A stretch of 64,000 bases of DNA. It comes from Schwartzia succinivorans DSM 10502 (GTDB lineage Bacteria; Bacillota; Negativicutes; Selenomonadales; Selenomonadaceae). The stretch covers positions 310,001 through 374,000 of the forward strand of contig NZ_FQUG01000003.1 of NCBI RefSeq assembly GCF_900129225.1, read 5' to 3'. Within the stretch, counting starts at the first letter, position 1; each line of letters begins with the position of its first letter. Positions 21,365 to 29,376 of this stretch are shown here, piece after piece. The position numbers and the translations under genes were made by a program. The notes beneath the pieces were generated by a model, which was given only the letters and a program-made list of their open reading frames with translations, had not been told where the DNA came from and did not search any database.

Positions 21365-21745
21365 ATGGGAGAGAACGCGAAAGAGCAGGTGGTTTCTGTG
21401 GAAGGGCATCACGAGCATTCGCATAGTCACGGGCACACACATGACCATGTGCATGAGCACGACCATGAGCACGGTCATGTCCATTCCCATGAGCATACAA
21501 AGGCTGTACTGAATCGTATGGCACGGCTTATCGGGCACATGCAGTCGATACGCCGCATGGTTGAAGAAGGGCGCGACTGCAGTGAGGTGCTGGTGCAGAT
21601 TTCAGCAGTAAATGCGGCGCTCAGAAATGTTGGCAAGATTATTTTAAAGGATCACATGGAGCATTGTATCGTCGATGCAGTGCAGCAAAATGACCAGGCG
21701 GCAATAGACCGTTTTGAAAAAGCATTGGATCAATTTATGAAATGA
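21365..21745 (+). CDS. CsoR/RcnR-family metal-sensing repressor with His-rich N-terminus
   Basis: 126 aa. Residues about 12-45 form a His-rich tail with many HxH repeats (HHEHSHSHGHTHDHVHEH), followed by a DUF156 all-helical repressor core: VLNRMARLIGHMQSIRRMVEEGRDC, EVLVQISAVNAALRNVGKIILKDHMEHC. The Cys of RDC and the His/Cys of HMEHC fit the CsoR-family ligand positions for Cu(I), Ni(II)/Co(II) or formaldehyde sensing. The tail suggests nickel or cobalt or zinc storage but that is inference. No transporter target is adjacent. ATG at 21365 chosen over the GTG at 21353, which would sit on top of the ribosome binding site. Confidence 0.85.
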   Translation: MGENAKEQVVSVEGHHEHSHSHGHTHDHVHEHDHEHGHVHSHEHTKAVLNRMARLIGHMQSIRRMVEEGRDCSEVLVQISAVNAALRNVGKIILKDHMEHCIVDAVQQNDQAAIDRFEKALDQFMK

Positions 21746-21751
21746 AGAGCG

Positions 21752-21792
21752 AAAGAGAGGCATTTCCGACGTACGGAAATGCCTCTCTTTTT
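21752..21792. terminator. Bidirectional terminator, CsoR-like gene / deacetylase
   Basis: Perfect 17-pair stem (21752-21768 with 21774-21790) with a 5-base loop and a T run. The two genes converge here and share it. Confidence 0.93.
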
Positions 21793-21799
21793 GTCATAA

Positions 21800-22630
21800 T
21801 CATATTGTCGGGAAGAGATTTGCTATAGAAACAAATCCGTTCTTTGCCAGCTTGTTCTGGCAGTTCTCGAGAAATGCCGCGAGTCTTGGAACGCGGAGAC
21901 GCGCCTTGAAACGGAACAGCGTATGGGTGTTTCCTCCGAAAATAGGAACACGGTGCAGCTCATACATATTATCCCCTGTGTGAGTACGTCCCAGGTCTAC
22001 AGTAAATGCGGCACGATAGCCGTTGTTTTTTACCATGGATTGAATAGAATCCGTTATATATCCGCAGGGATACGCCAAAAAGTTTACAGGACGTCCGAGA
22101 TGCCATTCAATAGCCAGCTTGGAGTTTTTCAGCTGATTTTCGATTTCTTCCTCTGATTGTAATTCGGTAAGCACGGCATGACTCAGCGTATGACTTCCGA
22201 ATTCTATGTTGTTTTCCTGCATTTCCTTTATCTGCGGCCATGTAAGATAATTGGGATAACGGCCTACATAATCCGAAATAAGGAATATTATTCCGTGCAT
22301 GCCGCGTTCCTTAAGTATGGGATAGGCGACAGTATAATTATCCACATATCCGTCATCAAAGGTTATCAGGACAGGTTTTTCAGGGAGAGCAGTGCCTTTT
22401 TCAAGCGCGTCAGCCAGCTCGTCTGCTGTAATAGTGTGGTAGCCCTCTTTTTTCAGGTAATCCATCTGAGCCGCGAACTGTGATGAAGAAACGGTGAGCG
22501 CATTTTCATCCTTGTCATTAATCTGATGGTAGTTCAAAACAGGGATGCCGCTCGGCTCTGAAAGCAGGGCATAAGCTGTCAGTGCAAGAAAAACAAGTAA
22601 AACGGCAATAAATCGATATAAAAATTTCAT
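21800..22630 (-). CDS. Polysaccharide deacetylase, membrane-anchored
   Basis: 276 aa, carbohydrate esterase 4 (NodB homology) fold. An N-terminal hydrophobic segment (residues about 5-24, FIAVLLVFLALTAYALL) acts as anchor or signal peptide. Then the catalytic motifs VLNYHQI, LITFDDGYVDN (motif 1, Asp-Asp metal/base), SHTLSHAVL (motif 2, metal His pair) and LAYPCGY (motif 3). Family members remove N-acetyl groups from peptidoglycan, chitin-like or exopolysaccharide chains; the target here is unknown. AGAAGG lies upstream of the ATG. Single-gene unit on the minus strand. Confidence 0.88.
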   Translation of the reverse strand: MKFLYRFIAVLLVFLALTAYALLSEPSGIPVLNYHQINDKDENALTVSSSQFAAQMDYLKKEGYHTITADELADALEKGTALPEKPVLITFDDGYVDNYTVAYPILKERGMHGIIFLISDYVGRYPNYLTWPQIKEMQENNIEFGSHTLSHAVLTELQSEEEIENQLKNSKLAIEWHLGRPVNFLAYPCGYITDSIQSMVKNNGYRAAFTVDLGRTHTGDNMYELHRVPIFGGNTHTLFRFKARLRVPRLAAFLENCQNKLAKNGFVSIANLFPTI

Positions 22631-22770
22631 ATTTTGAAAACCTTCTCTAAAACTTCTTTACTATGCAAATACATTCATCAATATACCTCTGTAAAAATGG
22701 CATGTCAAGCGCTGCAGGAAGCCTGGTATAGATTTGGTCAAAAAGAAAATTATTATCAGCAGGTTTTTTA

Positions 22771-22779
22771 TGCTATACT
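22771..22779 (+). promoter_or_regulatory. Extended -10 promoter of the methionine aminopeptidase gene
   Basis: TGCTATACT matches the extended -10 pattern TGnTATAnT; no good -35 box is visible. It lies 32 bases before the ATG at 22811 and so excludes the upstream in-frame start at 22634. Confidence 0.45.
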
Positions 22780-22810
22780 ATGTAGCAGGTTAGTAAAAAG
22801 GAGAAGAAAG

Positions 22811-23683
22811 ATGGATAGAAACGATTTATGTTGGTGCGGAAGCGGAAAGAAATATAAGCATTGTCATCTGAAGTTTGACGCACGTCTGAGTGAAATTAAA
22901 TATGATTTTTTCAAGGGACAGGTTCGTCCTCCGCATAAAATTATAAATAACGAAAAGGATATAGAAGGGATTCGCAAAAGCGGAGTCATAAATGATGCCG
23001 TACTTGACCTTATGGCTGAAATGATTCGCCCCGGTATTGATACGGAGACACTTGACAGGGCTGCCGGAGAATATATCACATCCCATGGCGGCATCCCCGC
23101 GTGCCTTAATTATGAAGGATTTCCCAAAAACGTATGTATCTCAATAAATGAAGTGGTATGTCACGGTATTGCTTCTCCGAAGACAATCCTCAAAGAGGGT
23201 GACATAGTGAACGTCGACTCGACGACGATTCTCGACGGATATTATGCTGATGCATCGCGTATGTACATGGTAGGAGAGGTTTCTCCCGGCGCAAAACGTC
23301 TTGTCGAAGTGGCCCGTGAGTGTATGGAGCTTGGTATCGAAGCTGCCAAGCCCTGGCATTGGCTGGGTGATATCGGAGCTGCGTGCGGCGCGCACGCGCA
23401 CAAAAACGGATATTCCGTAGTTACAGATTTGGGCGGACACGGCGTGGGAAAGGATTTCCATATGGAGCCGTTTGTTCCTCATATTGGTGAAGTCGGAACC
23501 GGAATGCTGCTCGTTCCGGGAATGGTACTGACTGTAGAACCGATGATAAACGAAGGTACTTATAAGGTAACTGTTGACAAAAAAGACGGGTGGACCGTTC
23601 GGACGAAAGACCGTAAGCTTTCGGCACAGTGGGAAAAAACCATACTTATTACAGAAACGGGTACGGAGGTATTATCAAGCTGA
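22811..23683 (+). CDS. map: Methionine aminopeptidase with N-terminal SEC-C motif
   Basis: Type I methionine aminopeptidase, 290 aa, removing the initiator Met from nascent proteins. The N-terminus DLCWCGSGKKYKHCH is a complete SEC-C zinc motif (CxCxSGxxxxxCH) seen in a subset of Firmicutes enzymes and thought to bind the ribosome. The M24 core follows: HGIASPKTILKEGDIVNVDST (metal Asp), ADASRMYMVG, GHGVGKDFHMEPFVPH (His), and TVEPMINEG and QWEKTILITE (Glu ligands). The start at 22811 has AGGAGAAG upstream. Its TGA overlaps the next gene's ATG. Confidence 0.95.
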   Translation: MDRNDLCWCGSGKKYKHCHLKFDARLSEIKYDFFKGQVRPPHKIINNEKDIEGIRKSGVINDAVLDLMAEMIRPGIDTETLDRAAGEYITSHGGIPACLNYEGFPKNVCISINEVVCHGIASPKTILKEGDIVNVDSTTILDGYYADASRMYMVGEVSPGAKRLVEVARECMELGIEAAKPWHWLGDIGAACGAHAHKNGYSVVTDLGGHGVGKDFHMEPFVPHIGEVGTGMLLVPGMVLTVEPMINEGTYKVTVDKKDGWTVRTKDRKLSAQWEKTILITETGTEVLSS

Positions 23684-24990
23684 TGAGTAATTTTGAAGAG
23701 CTTGGAATCCGCGGCGAGGTTGTGAAGCTTCTTCGTCATGCGGGAATACATGAAGCAACTCCTGTACAGGAGAAGGCTGTTCCTGTTGTCCGTGGAGGAA
23801 ACGATGCTATCGTACAGGCTCCGACGGGAACAGGAAAGACGCTTGCTTTTTTGCTTCCTTTATTGGAGCGCATGAAATCGGGTGTCGATACGGCCCAGAC
23901 ACTTATAGTTACTCCGACGCGTGAGCTTACCAGGCAAATCGGAAAGGTTGCTCAGACTGTCTGCCCTGCCTATGACATCAGGGCTTTGGCATTGTACGGA
24001 GGACAGGACATTGAGAAGGAAAAGGAGCGGCTGGGACGTCATCCGCAGCTGATTATAGGGACGCCGGGGAGGCTTCTTGACCACTTGAGGAGAAAGACGC
24101 TTCAGCTTTCGCAGGCAAACAAGGTTGTTCTTGATGAAGCCGATGAAATGATGAAGCTTGGCTTCCTTGAGGATGTTGAGGTGCTTCTGAAAGCTCTCGC
24201 CGCAGACCGCCAGCTTCTGCTGTTCTCTGCGACGATTCCGGATCGTGTGCGTGCGCTGGCACATCGTTATATGAATCAGCCCAAGGAAATCAAGGTTGAG
24301 GCAGATGCGCCTACGCTTGATGCAATTCATCAGACAATTGTTGATTCCAGTGAGGAAACAAAGCTTGACCAGCTTTGCGAGATAATAAATACTCGTCAGC
24401 CGTATCTGATGATGGTCTTCTGCATGACAAAGCAGAAGGTTCATCAGGTGATGATGGCACTTGCCCAGCGCGGCTATCTTGTTGATGAACTGCATGGGGA
24501 TTTGACACAGGCACAACGGAATTTTGTAATGAAAAAATTCCGCAGTGCAGAGCTGCAGATTCTGGTTACCACTGATATTGCTGCCCGTGGACTTGATATT
24601 GAGGGAGTAACGCATGTTGTAAACTACGATATTCCACGCTCCACAGAGGATTATATTCACAGAATCGGACGTACAGGACGTGCAGGCCGCGAAGGAGAGG
24701 CGATTACCTTCGTGAATGCCCGTCAGTATGACAAGCTTCGTGCAATAGAGGCAGGCATCAGAAAACATATTGTGAAGCAGCGTTCCGCACGCAGCAGAGA
24801 AAAAGCAAAGGCTCGTGAACAGATTGCCGCGAAAATTCGCAGGGAGCGGCAGGAAGAAAAGAAAAAGAACGCAAAACCCCTGAGCAAGTATGCCAACCGA
24901 AAAGGTGCCGGTCATAAGGGCAGGGATATGAGAAGCCGCAGGAATCCTGCAGCGAGATACTCAAAGCCCGGGCAGAAGAAAAAAAGATAA
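23683..24990 (+). CDS. DEAD-box ATP-dependent RNA helicase
   Basis: 435 aa DEAD-box protein. Motifs: Q motif region (ATPVQEKAVP), Walker A APTGTGKT, PTRELTRQI, TPGRLLDHL, DEADEMMKLGF, SATIPD, and the C-terminal domain TTDIAARGLDIEGV, HRIGRTGRAGREGEA. A basic tail (about residues 365-435, rich in Arg and Lys) probably binds RNA, as in CshA/RhlE-type helicases of ribosome assembly and mRNA decay. The ATG at 23683 overlaps the map stop (ATGA) and has GGAGGT 12 bases upstream; an earlier in-frame start at 23629 lies inside map and is unlikely. Confidence 0.94.
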   Translation: MSNFEELGIRGEVVKLLRHAGIHEATPVQEKAVPVVRGGNDAIVQAPTGTGKTLAFLLPLLERMKSGVDTAQTLIVTPTRELTRQIGKVAQTVCPAYDIRALALYGGQDIEKEKERLGRHPQLIIGTPGRLLDHLRRKTLQLSQANKVVLDEADEMMKLGFLEDVEVLLKALAADRQLLLFSATIPDRVRALAHRYMNQPKEIKVEADAPTLDAIHQTIVDSSEETKLDQLCEIINTRQPYLMMVFCMTKQKVHQVMMALAQRGYLVDELHGDLTQAQRNFVMKKFRSAELQILVTTDIAARGLDIEGVTHVVNYDIPRSTEDYIHRIGRTGRAGREGEAITFVNARQYDKLRAIEAGIRKHIVKQRSARSREKAKAREQIAAKIRRERQEEKKKNAKPLSKYANRKGAGHKGRDMRSRRNPAARYSKPGQKKKR

Positions 24991-24997
24991 GCTTGAG

Positions 24998-25029
24998 AGA
25001 ACCTATGCAAAAAGCGTAGGTTCTTTTTC
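24998..25029 (+). terminator. Intrinsic terminator after the DEAD-box helicase
   Basis: Eleven-pair stem (24998-25008 with 25014-25024), loop AAAAA, followed by a T-rich run. Confidence 0.88.
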
Positions 25030-25143
25030 TTATTGTAGAAAGTTTTACATAACCGGCAGGAATTTTTTTTTTGACATAGAATATATACTAAAGTTGAAAG
25101 AATATTCTTATGCAAACCACAATATTAGTATGGAGGGGAAATC

Positions 25144-26391
25144 ATGAGTGAAGCGACTAATACGATTGCCATTGTCTGCGGTGGAGGACCTGCCCCCGGT
25201 ATCAACGGAGTTATTTCTGCTGTGACGATTGAAGCAAGAAAACACGGTTGGGATGTCCTCGGAATGTATGACGGATTTTCACATCTGGCGAAGCGTGAAA
25301 AGGACTACATAAGGCTTCAGTACAATGATGTGAGCCGTATCCATTTAACCGGAGGATGTATTCTGCGCATGTCCAGATACAATCCGACGAAGTCAGAGGC
25401 AGATTTGGAAGCTGTAGTAGATACGCTGGGCGAGCTTGGGGTAACACATCTTGTTACAATCGGTGGAGATGATACAGCGTATAGCGCCGCAAAGGTGTCC
25501 GAGTGTGCGAAGAAGGCAGGATGGACATTAAACGTTGTGCATGTCCCCAAGACCATTGATAACGACCTTCCGCTTCCTGAAGGAGTGCCCACCTTTGGCT
25601 TTGAAACGGCACGTGCTTTTGGCACGACTGAGCTTCAGAATCTCATGGAGGATGCAAGAACAACCTCGAACCGATGGTATTTTGCAATAGCTATGGGCCG
25701 CACGGCAGGTCATCTGGCTCTTGGAATGGGACGTTCTTCAGGCTCTATACTTACTGTCATTCCGGAAGAATTTACTCAGGAAAAAATACCTCTTCAGCAC
25801 ATTGTTGATATCATTACAGGCTCTATAATGAAGCGCAATCATCTCGGTAAAACCTACGGTGTGGCTGTTGTTGCTGAAGGAGTTATCGAGAAAATAGCCC
25901 AGGAAGATTTGGAAAAGATGGGACCGGTAGCGTTGGATGAGCATGGTCACATCCGCTATGCAGAGCTTGACTTTGGGGAAATTTTGAAAAAAGCGGTCCT
26001 TGCTGAACTTAAAAAATTCGGCTTGAAGCCAACAGTTGTAGCGAAGGATATCGGCTATGAGCTGCGCTGTGCGGCGCCTATTGCGTATGACATTGATTAT
26101 ACCCGTTCCTTGGGCTATGAGGCGGTCCGTTTCCTGCTGAGAGGAAAATCCGGCGCGATGATTTCAATTCAGGATGAGCTGGCTGTGCCTCTTTATTTTG
26201 AGGACATCCGTGATCCGGAAACAGGCCGCACACGCGTCCGCCGCGTTGATGTTGAATCCGTGCATTACCGCATTGCACGCGGCTTTATGATGCGTCTTGA
26301 AAAGGATGACCTTGAGGACGCGGAGCTTGCGTCTGCATACGGAATGTCCGTCGAGGAGTTCAAAAAACGTTATCAGTACCTTTTTGAGTAA
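25144..26391 (+). CDS. pfp: Pyrophosphate-type 6-phosphofructokinase
   Basis: Phosphofructokinase family, 415 aa, phosphorylating fructose 6-phosphate. GGDDT at residues 107-111 and PKTIDND at 135-141 are the PPi-type signatures; ATP enzymes have Gly in place of the second Asp and of the Lys. Also visible: GGGPAPGING, the substrate-binding MGRTAGHLALG, and PEEFT. A reversible PPi-linked enzyme fits an anaerobe that runs glycolysis and, with pckA nearby, gluconeogenesis. GGAGGGG precedes the ATG. Donor specificity is inferred from these residues. Confidence 0.9.
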   Translation: MSEATNTIAIVCGGGPAPGINGVISAVTIEARKHGWDVLGMYDGFSHLAKREKDYIRLQYNDVSRIHLTGGCILRMSRYNPTKSEADLEAVVDTLGELGVTHLVTIGGDDTAYSAAKVSECAKKAGWTLNVVHVPKTIDNDLPLPEGVPTFGFETARAFGTTELQNLMEDARTTSNRWYFAIAMGRTAGHLALGMGRSSGSILTVIPEEFTQEKIPLQHIVDIITGSIMKRNHLGKTYGVAVVAEGVIEKIAQEDLEKMGPVALDEHGHIRYAELDFGEILKKAVLAELKKFGLKPTVVAKDIGYELRCAAPIAYDIDYTRSLGYEAVRFLLRGKSGAMISIQDELAVPLYFEDIRDPETGRTRVRRVDVESVHYRIARGFMMRLEKDDLEDAELASAYGMSVEEFKKRYQYLFE

Positions 26392-26394
26392 TGT

Positions 26395-26423
26395 TGGACA
26401 AAAAAATAGCTATGTGATATACT
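26395..26423 (+). promoter_or_regulatory. Promoter of tRNA-Arg
   Basis: TGGACA (26395-26400), 17-base spacer, TATACT (26418-26423), ending 16 bases before the mature tRNA. Confidence 0.6.
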
Positions 26424-26439
26424 TTCACTTGTTTGTAAA

Positions 26440-26514
26440 GCGCTCGTAGTCCAGTGGATAGGACGTTAGCCTCCGGAGCTGAAAGCGGCGGTTCGACTCC
26501 GCCCGAGCGCACCA
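26440..26514 (+). tRNA. tRNA-Arg (anticodon CCG)
   Basis: Seventy-five bases fold as a cloverleaf: acceptor GCGCTCG/CGAGCGC, D stem GTCC/GGAC, anticodon stem TTAGC/GCTGA with loop CTCCGGA (anticodon CCG, reads CGG), T arm GGCGG-TTCGACT-CCGCC, discriminator A and an encoded CCA end. Confidence 0.97.
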
Positions 26515-26524
26515 TGAATTTTTG

Positions 26525-26558
26525 CTGCACATGAGGTTTCCTCGTGTGCAGTTTTTTT
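26525..26558 (+). terminator. Intrinsic terminator of tRNA-Arg
   Basis: Twelve-pair stem (26525-26536 with 26540-26551, one G-U) with a TTT loop and seven Ts. Confidence 0.92.
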
Positions 26559-26600
26559 ATCAATTATCACTTGTTTTGTTGGCATCACGACTTTTGAAAA

Positions 26601-26629
26601 TTGACTTTGATGTTGGAGTTTACTATAAT
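26601..26629 (+). promoter_or_regulatory. Promoter of alaS
   Basis: TTGACT (26601-26606), 17-base spacer, TATAAT (26624-26629). The leader is only about 45 bases and has no T-box features. Confidence 0.75.
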
Positions 26630-26679
26630 TATTAAGTTAACACAATGCAAAAAGACCAGACTTTTGGGGGTTGATGAGT

Positions 26680-29307
26680 TTGAAGTATATGACAGGCAAT
26701 GAGCTGCGCGAAGCGTATCTTAAATTTTTTGCCGAAAAGAAAGGCCATCTCCGAATGGAGAGTTTTTCTCTGATTCCGGAAAATGATCCGACTCTGCTTT
26801 TGATTGGTGCAGGAATGGCACCGCTGAAGCCGTTCTTTACGGGAAAAATGAAACCGCCTCGTACGCGTGTTACGACAAGCCAGCGCTGCGTGCGTACCGG
26901 TGATATCGAGAACGTCGGACGTACGGCCCGTCATCAGACATATTTTGAAATGCTGGGAAACTTCTCCTTCGGTGATTATTTCAAGAAGGAAGCTATTTCC
27001 TGGGCATGGGAATTTTTGACAGAGGTTGTTGAACTTCCGAAGGATAAGCTTTACGCGACAATTTATCCGAAGGATGATGAGGCTGCTGCTATTTGGCGCG
27101 AGCAGCCGGGCTTTGATCCGACGCATATAGTTCCGCTTGAGGATAATTTCTGGGAAATCGGACCTGGACCATGCGGTCCGGACTCCGAGATTTATATTGA
27201 CCTCGGTGAAGAGCGTGGCTGCGGAGAGCCGACATGCGGTGTAGGCTGCGACTGTGACCGTTATCTTGAAATCTGGAATCTTGTTTTCACTCAGTTTGAC
27301 CGCACTGAGGATGGCAAGTACAATCCTCTGGCACATAAGAATATTGATACGGGCTGCGGACTTGAGCGTATTGCGTCTGTTGTTCAGGGCAAGCCGTCCA
27401 ATTTTGAGACAGATTTGCTTTTCCCGATTATTGAGTATGCTGCGGCAAAAGCCGGTGTTGAATACGGCAAGGATGCAGAGACGGACGTTTCCCTGAAGGT
27501 TATTGCAGACCATGCACGCAGCATGTCCATTATGATTATGGACGGCATTCTTCCGTCCAACGAAGGACGAGGCTATGTTCTCCGTCGTATTCTCCGTCGC
27601 GCGGTACGTCACGGAAGACTGCTCGGTATTAAGGATACCTTCCTTACAGGAGCTGTTGACGCTGTTGTCAAGATTTATCAGGATGCATCTGATTTCGGTG
27701 CGCTTGTTGCAAAGCAGGATTACATTAAAAAGGTCATTCTTCTTGAGGAGGAACGTTTCCAGGCTACGCTGACTCAGGGCATGGAGCTTCTGAATGAGCA
27801 CATGGAGGCATTGAAAAAGGAAGGCGGCAAGGTTCTTGGCGGTGCGGACGCATTTAAGCTTTATGATACCTTCGGCTTCCCATGGGAGCTCACTGAAGAA
27901 ATTCTTCATGAAAACGGACTTGAGCTTGACGAGAAGGGCTTTGAAGCAGAAATGCAGGCACAGAGAGAGCGTGCACGTTCAGCCCGCAAAGCAAACCAGC
28001 GCGTTGCTGTTCCGGATCTTCGCGACCGTGTTGATGTAACAAAGCTTCGTCAGGACGAATCAGCTGTTGAGGCAAAGGTTGTCTGCATCTGGAAGGACGG
28101 CGTTCTTGTTGATGAGCTTAAGGACGGCGAAGAAGCAGGTATCATCCTTGATGTAACACCTTTCTACGCTGAAGGCGGCGGACAGGTCGGAGATGCAGGT
28201 CTTCTGATTTCCGAGCTTGGACGTGTTCAGGTCTCCAATGCCAAAAAGCTGCCGGATGGTACGGTTTACCATGTTTCATACATGGAAGAAGGTATGCTTA
28301 AGGTTGGAGATTCCGTAAAGATTGAAATAGATTCGGTACGTAAGCTGGCATCCGCACGCAATCACACGGCAACACATCTGATGCAGGCAGCATTGAAGAA
28401 GGTCGTCGGAAATCAGGTCAATCAGGCAGGTTCTTTGGTAACACCAGAACGTCTGCGTTTTGACTTCTCGAACTTCGAGCCGGTTACGGAGCAGCAGCTT
28501 GCTGATGTAGAGGAGCTCGTAAATGAGGTCATCCTGAAAGGTCAGGATGTGGAAATATCCCACATGAAGCAGGATGAAGCACGCGAAAAGGGCGCTATGG
28601 CACTTTTCAGCGAGAAATACGGCGATATCGTCCGTGTTGTTACAGTCCCGGGCTTCAGCATGGAGCTTTGCGGCGGTTCCCATGTCAAGAATGTCGGTCA
28701 GATCGGCATGTTTAAGATTGTCAGCGAGACAGGTGTTGCAGCAGGTGTCCGCCGTATTGAGGCTGTTACAGGCGCTGCTGCTCTGGCGTATGCGAAGAAA
28801 AACGAGACAATTGTCCGTGAAGCATCAGAGCTTTTGAAATGCCATGCTGATGATATGACGGCACGTATCACGACACTCGTTGACGAAAACAAGCAGATGT
28901 CCCAGAAACTCGATGAGGTTCGAAAGGCACAGGAGAAGGAAGACGCGCAGAAGCTCCTGTCTGACGCAGTAGAAATTGCGGGTGTTAACCTTGTCAAAGG
29001 TACTGTCAATGTGGGCGGTATGGATGAGCTTCGTGAAATGGCAGATTTGGCCTGTGACAAGCTGGAGAACGGAGTCGCTGTTCTCGGTGCAGCTATTGAT
29101 GGCAAGGTAAATCTGGTTGTAAAGGCATCCAAGGAAGCTGTCAAGAAAGGCGTCCATGCCGGCAAGATAATAAAAGAAATGGCAGCTGTTGTCGGCGGCG
29201 GCGGTGGCGGTCGTCCGGATATGGCGCAGGCCGGAGGAAAGTTTGCAGAAAAGCTTCCTGAGGCAATAGAAAAAGCAGAAGCTGTTATCAAAGAACAGTT
29301 AAAGTGA
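26680..29307 (+). CDS. alaS: Alanyl-tRNA synthetase
   Basis: Class II synthetase, about 875 aa, charging tRNA-Ala. Aminoacylation core: SFSLIPENDPTLLLIGAGM, TTSQRCVRTGDIENVG, HQTYFEMLGNFSFGDYFK (motif 2), and GRGYVLRRILRRAVRHG (motif 3). Editing domain with the zinc ligands HTATHLMQAAL and CGGSH, and the C-Ala region ending GGGGGGRPDMAQAGG. The TTG at 26680 is preferred because GGGGG is 9 bases upstream and the product then begins KYMTGNELR after the initiator, as in relatives; the ATG at 26674 and TTG at 26671 are alternatives. Confidence 0.97.
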   Translation: MKYMTGNELREAYLKFFAEKKGHLRMESFSLIPENDPTLLLIGAGMAPLKPFFTGKMKPPRTRVTTSQRCVRTGDIENVGRTARHQTYFEMLGNFSFGDYFKKEAISWAWEFLTEVVELPKDKLYATIYPKDDEAAAIWREQPGFDPTHIVPLEDNFWEIGPGPCGPDSEIYIDLGEERGCGEPTCGVGCDCDRYLEIWNLVFTQFDRTEDGKYNPLAHKNIDTGCGLERIASVVQGKPSNFETDLLFPIIEYAAAKAGVEYGKDAETDVSLKVIADHARSMSIMIMDGILPSNEGRGYVLRRILRRAVRHGRLLGIKDTFLTGAVDAVVKIYQDASDFGALVAKQDYIKKVILLEEERFQATLTQGMELLNEHMEALKKEGGKVLGGADAFKLYDTFGFPWELTEEILHENGLELDEKGFEAEMQAQRERARSARKANQRVAVPDLRDRVDVTKLRQDESAVEAKVVCIWKDGVLVDELKDGEEAGIILDVTPFYAEGGGQVGDAGLLISELGRVQVSNAKKLPDGTVYHVSYMEEGMLKVGDSVKIEIDSVRKLASARNHTATHLMQAALKKVVGNQVNQAGSLVTPERLRFDFSNFEPVTEQQLADVEELVNEVILKGQDVEISHMKQDEAREKGAMALFSEKYGDIVRVVTVPGFSMELCGGSHVKNVGQIGMFKIVSETGVAAGVRRIEAVTGAAALAYAKKNETIVREASELLKCHADDMTARITTLVDENKQMSQKLDEVRKAQEKEDAQKLLSDAVEIAGVNLVKGTVNVGGMDELREMADLACDKLENGVAVLGAAIDGKVNLVVKASKEAVKKGVHAGKIIKEMAAVVGGGGGGRPDMAQAGGKFAEKLPEAIEKAEAVIKEQLK

Positions 29308-29322
29308 TTTTCGGTTAACATT

Positions 29323-29351
29323 AAGACGCGCAGATATTCTGCGCGTCTTTT
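29323..29351 (+). terminator. Intrinsic terminator after alaS
   Basis: Twelve-pair stem AAGACGCGCAGA (29323-29334) with 29338-29349, TAT loop, short T run. Confidence 0.85.
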
Positions 29352-29376
29352 GTGGCAGTTAGGGCATTGAGGGATT

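Noticed and set aside
22634-22810. N-terminal extension of the methionine aminopeptidase
   Set aside because: It lies upstream of the extended -10 box, lacks a ribosome binding site, and the conserved SEC-C motif begins right after the ATG at 22811.
23860-24915. Minus-strand open frame (351 codons) antisense to the DEAD-box helicase
   Set aside because: Overlaps a complete helicase with all motifs; no motif or neighbour support.
25071-25089. Promoter TTGACA with TATACT before the phosphofructokinase
   Set aside because: The two boxes are only 7 bases apart; no well-spaced -10 box was found, so the promoter is left open.
26630-26679. T-box leader of alaS
   Set aside because: The leader is too short and lacks the specifier and antiterminator motifs.
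26632-27909. Long minus-strand open frame (425 codons) antisense to alaS
   Set aside because: It is a shadow of the alaS codon pattern; the plus strand encodes an unmistakable synthetase, and the antisense product has no recognisable motif and no ribosome binding site.
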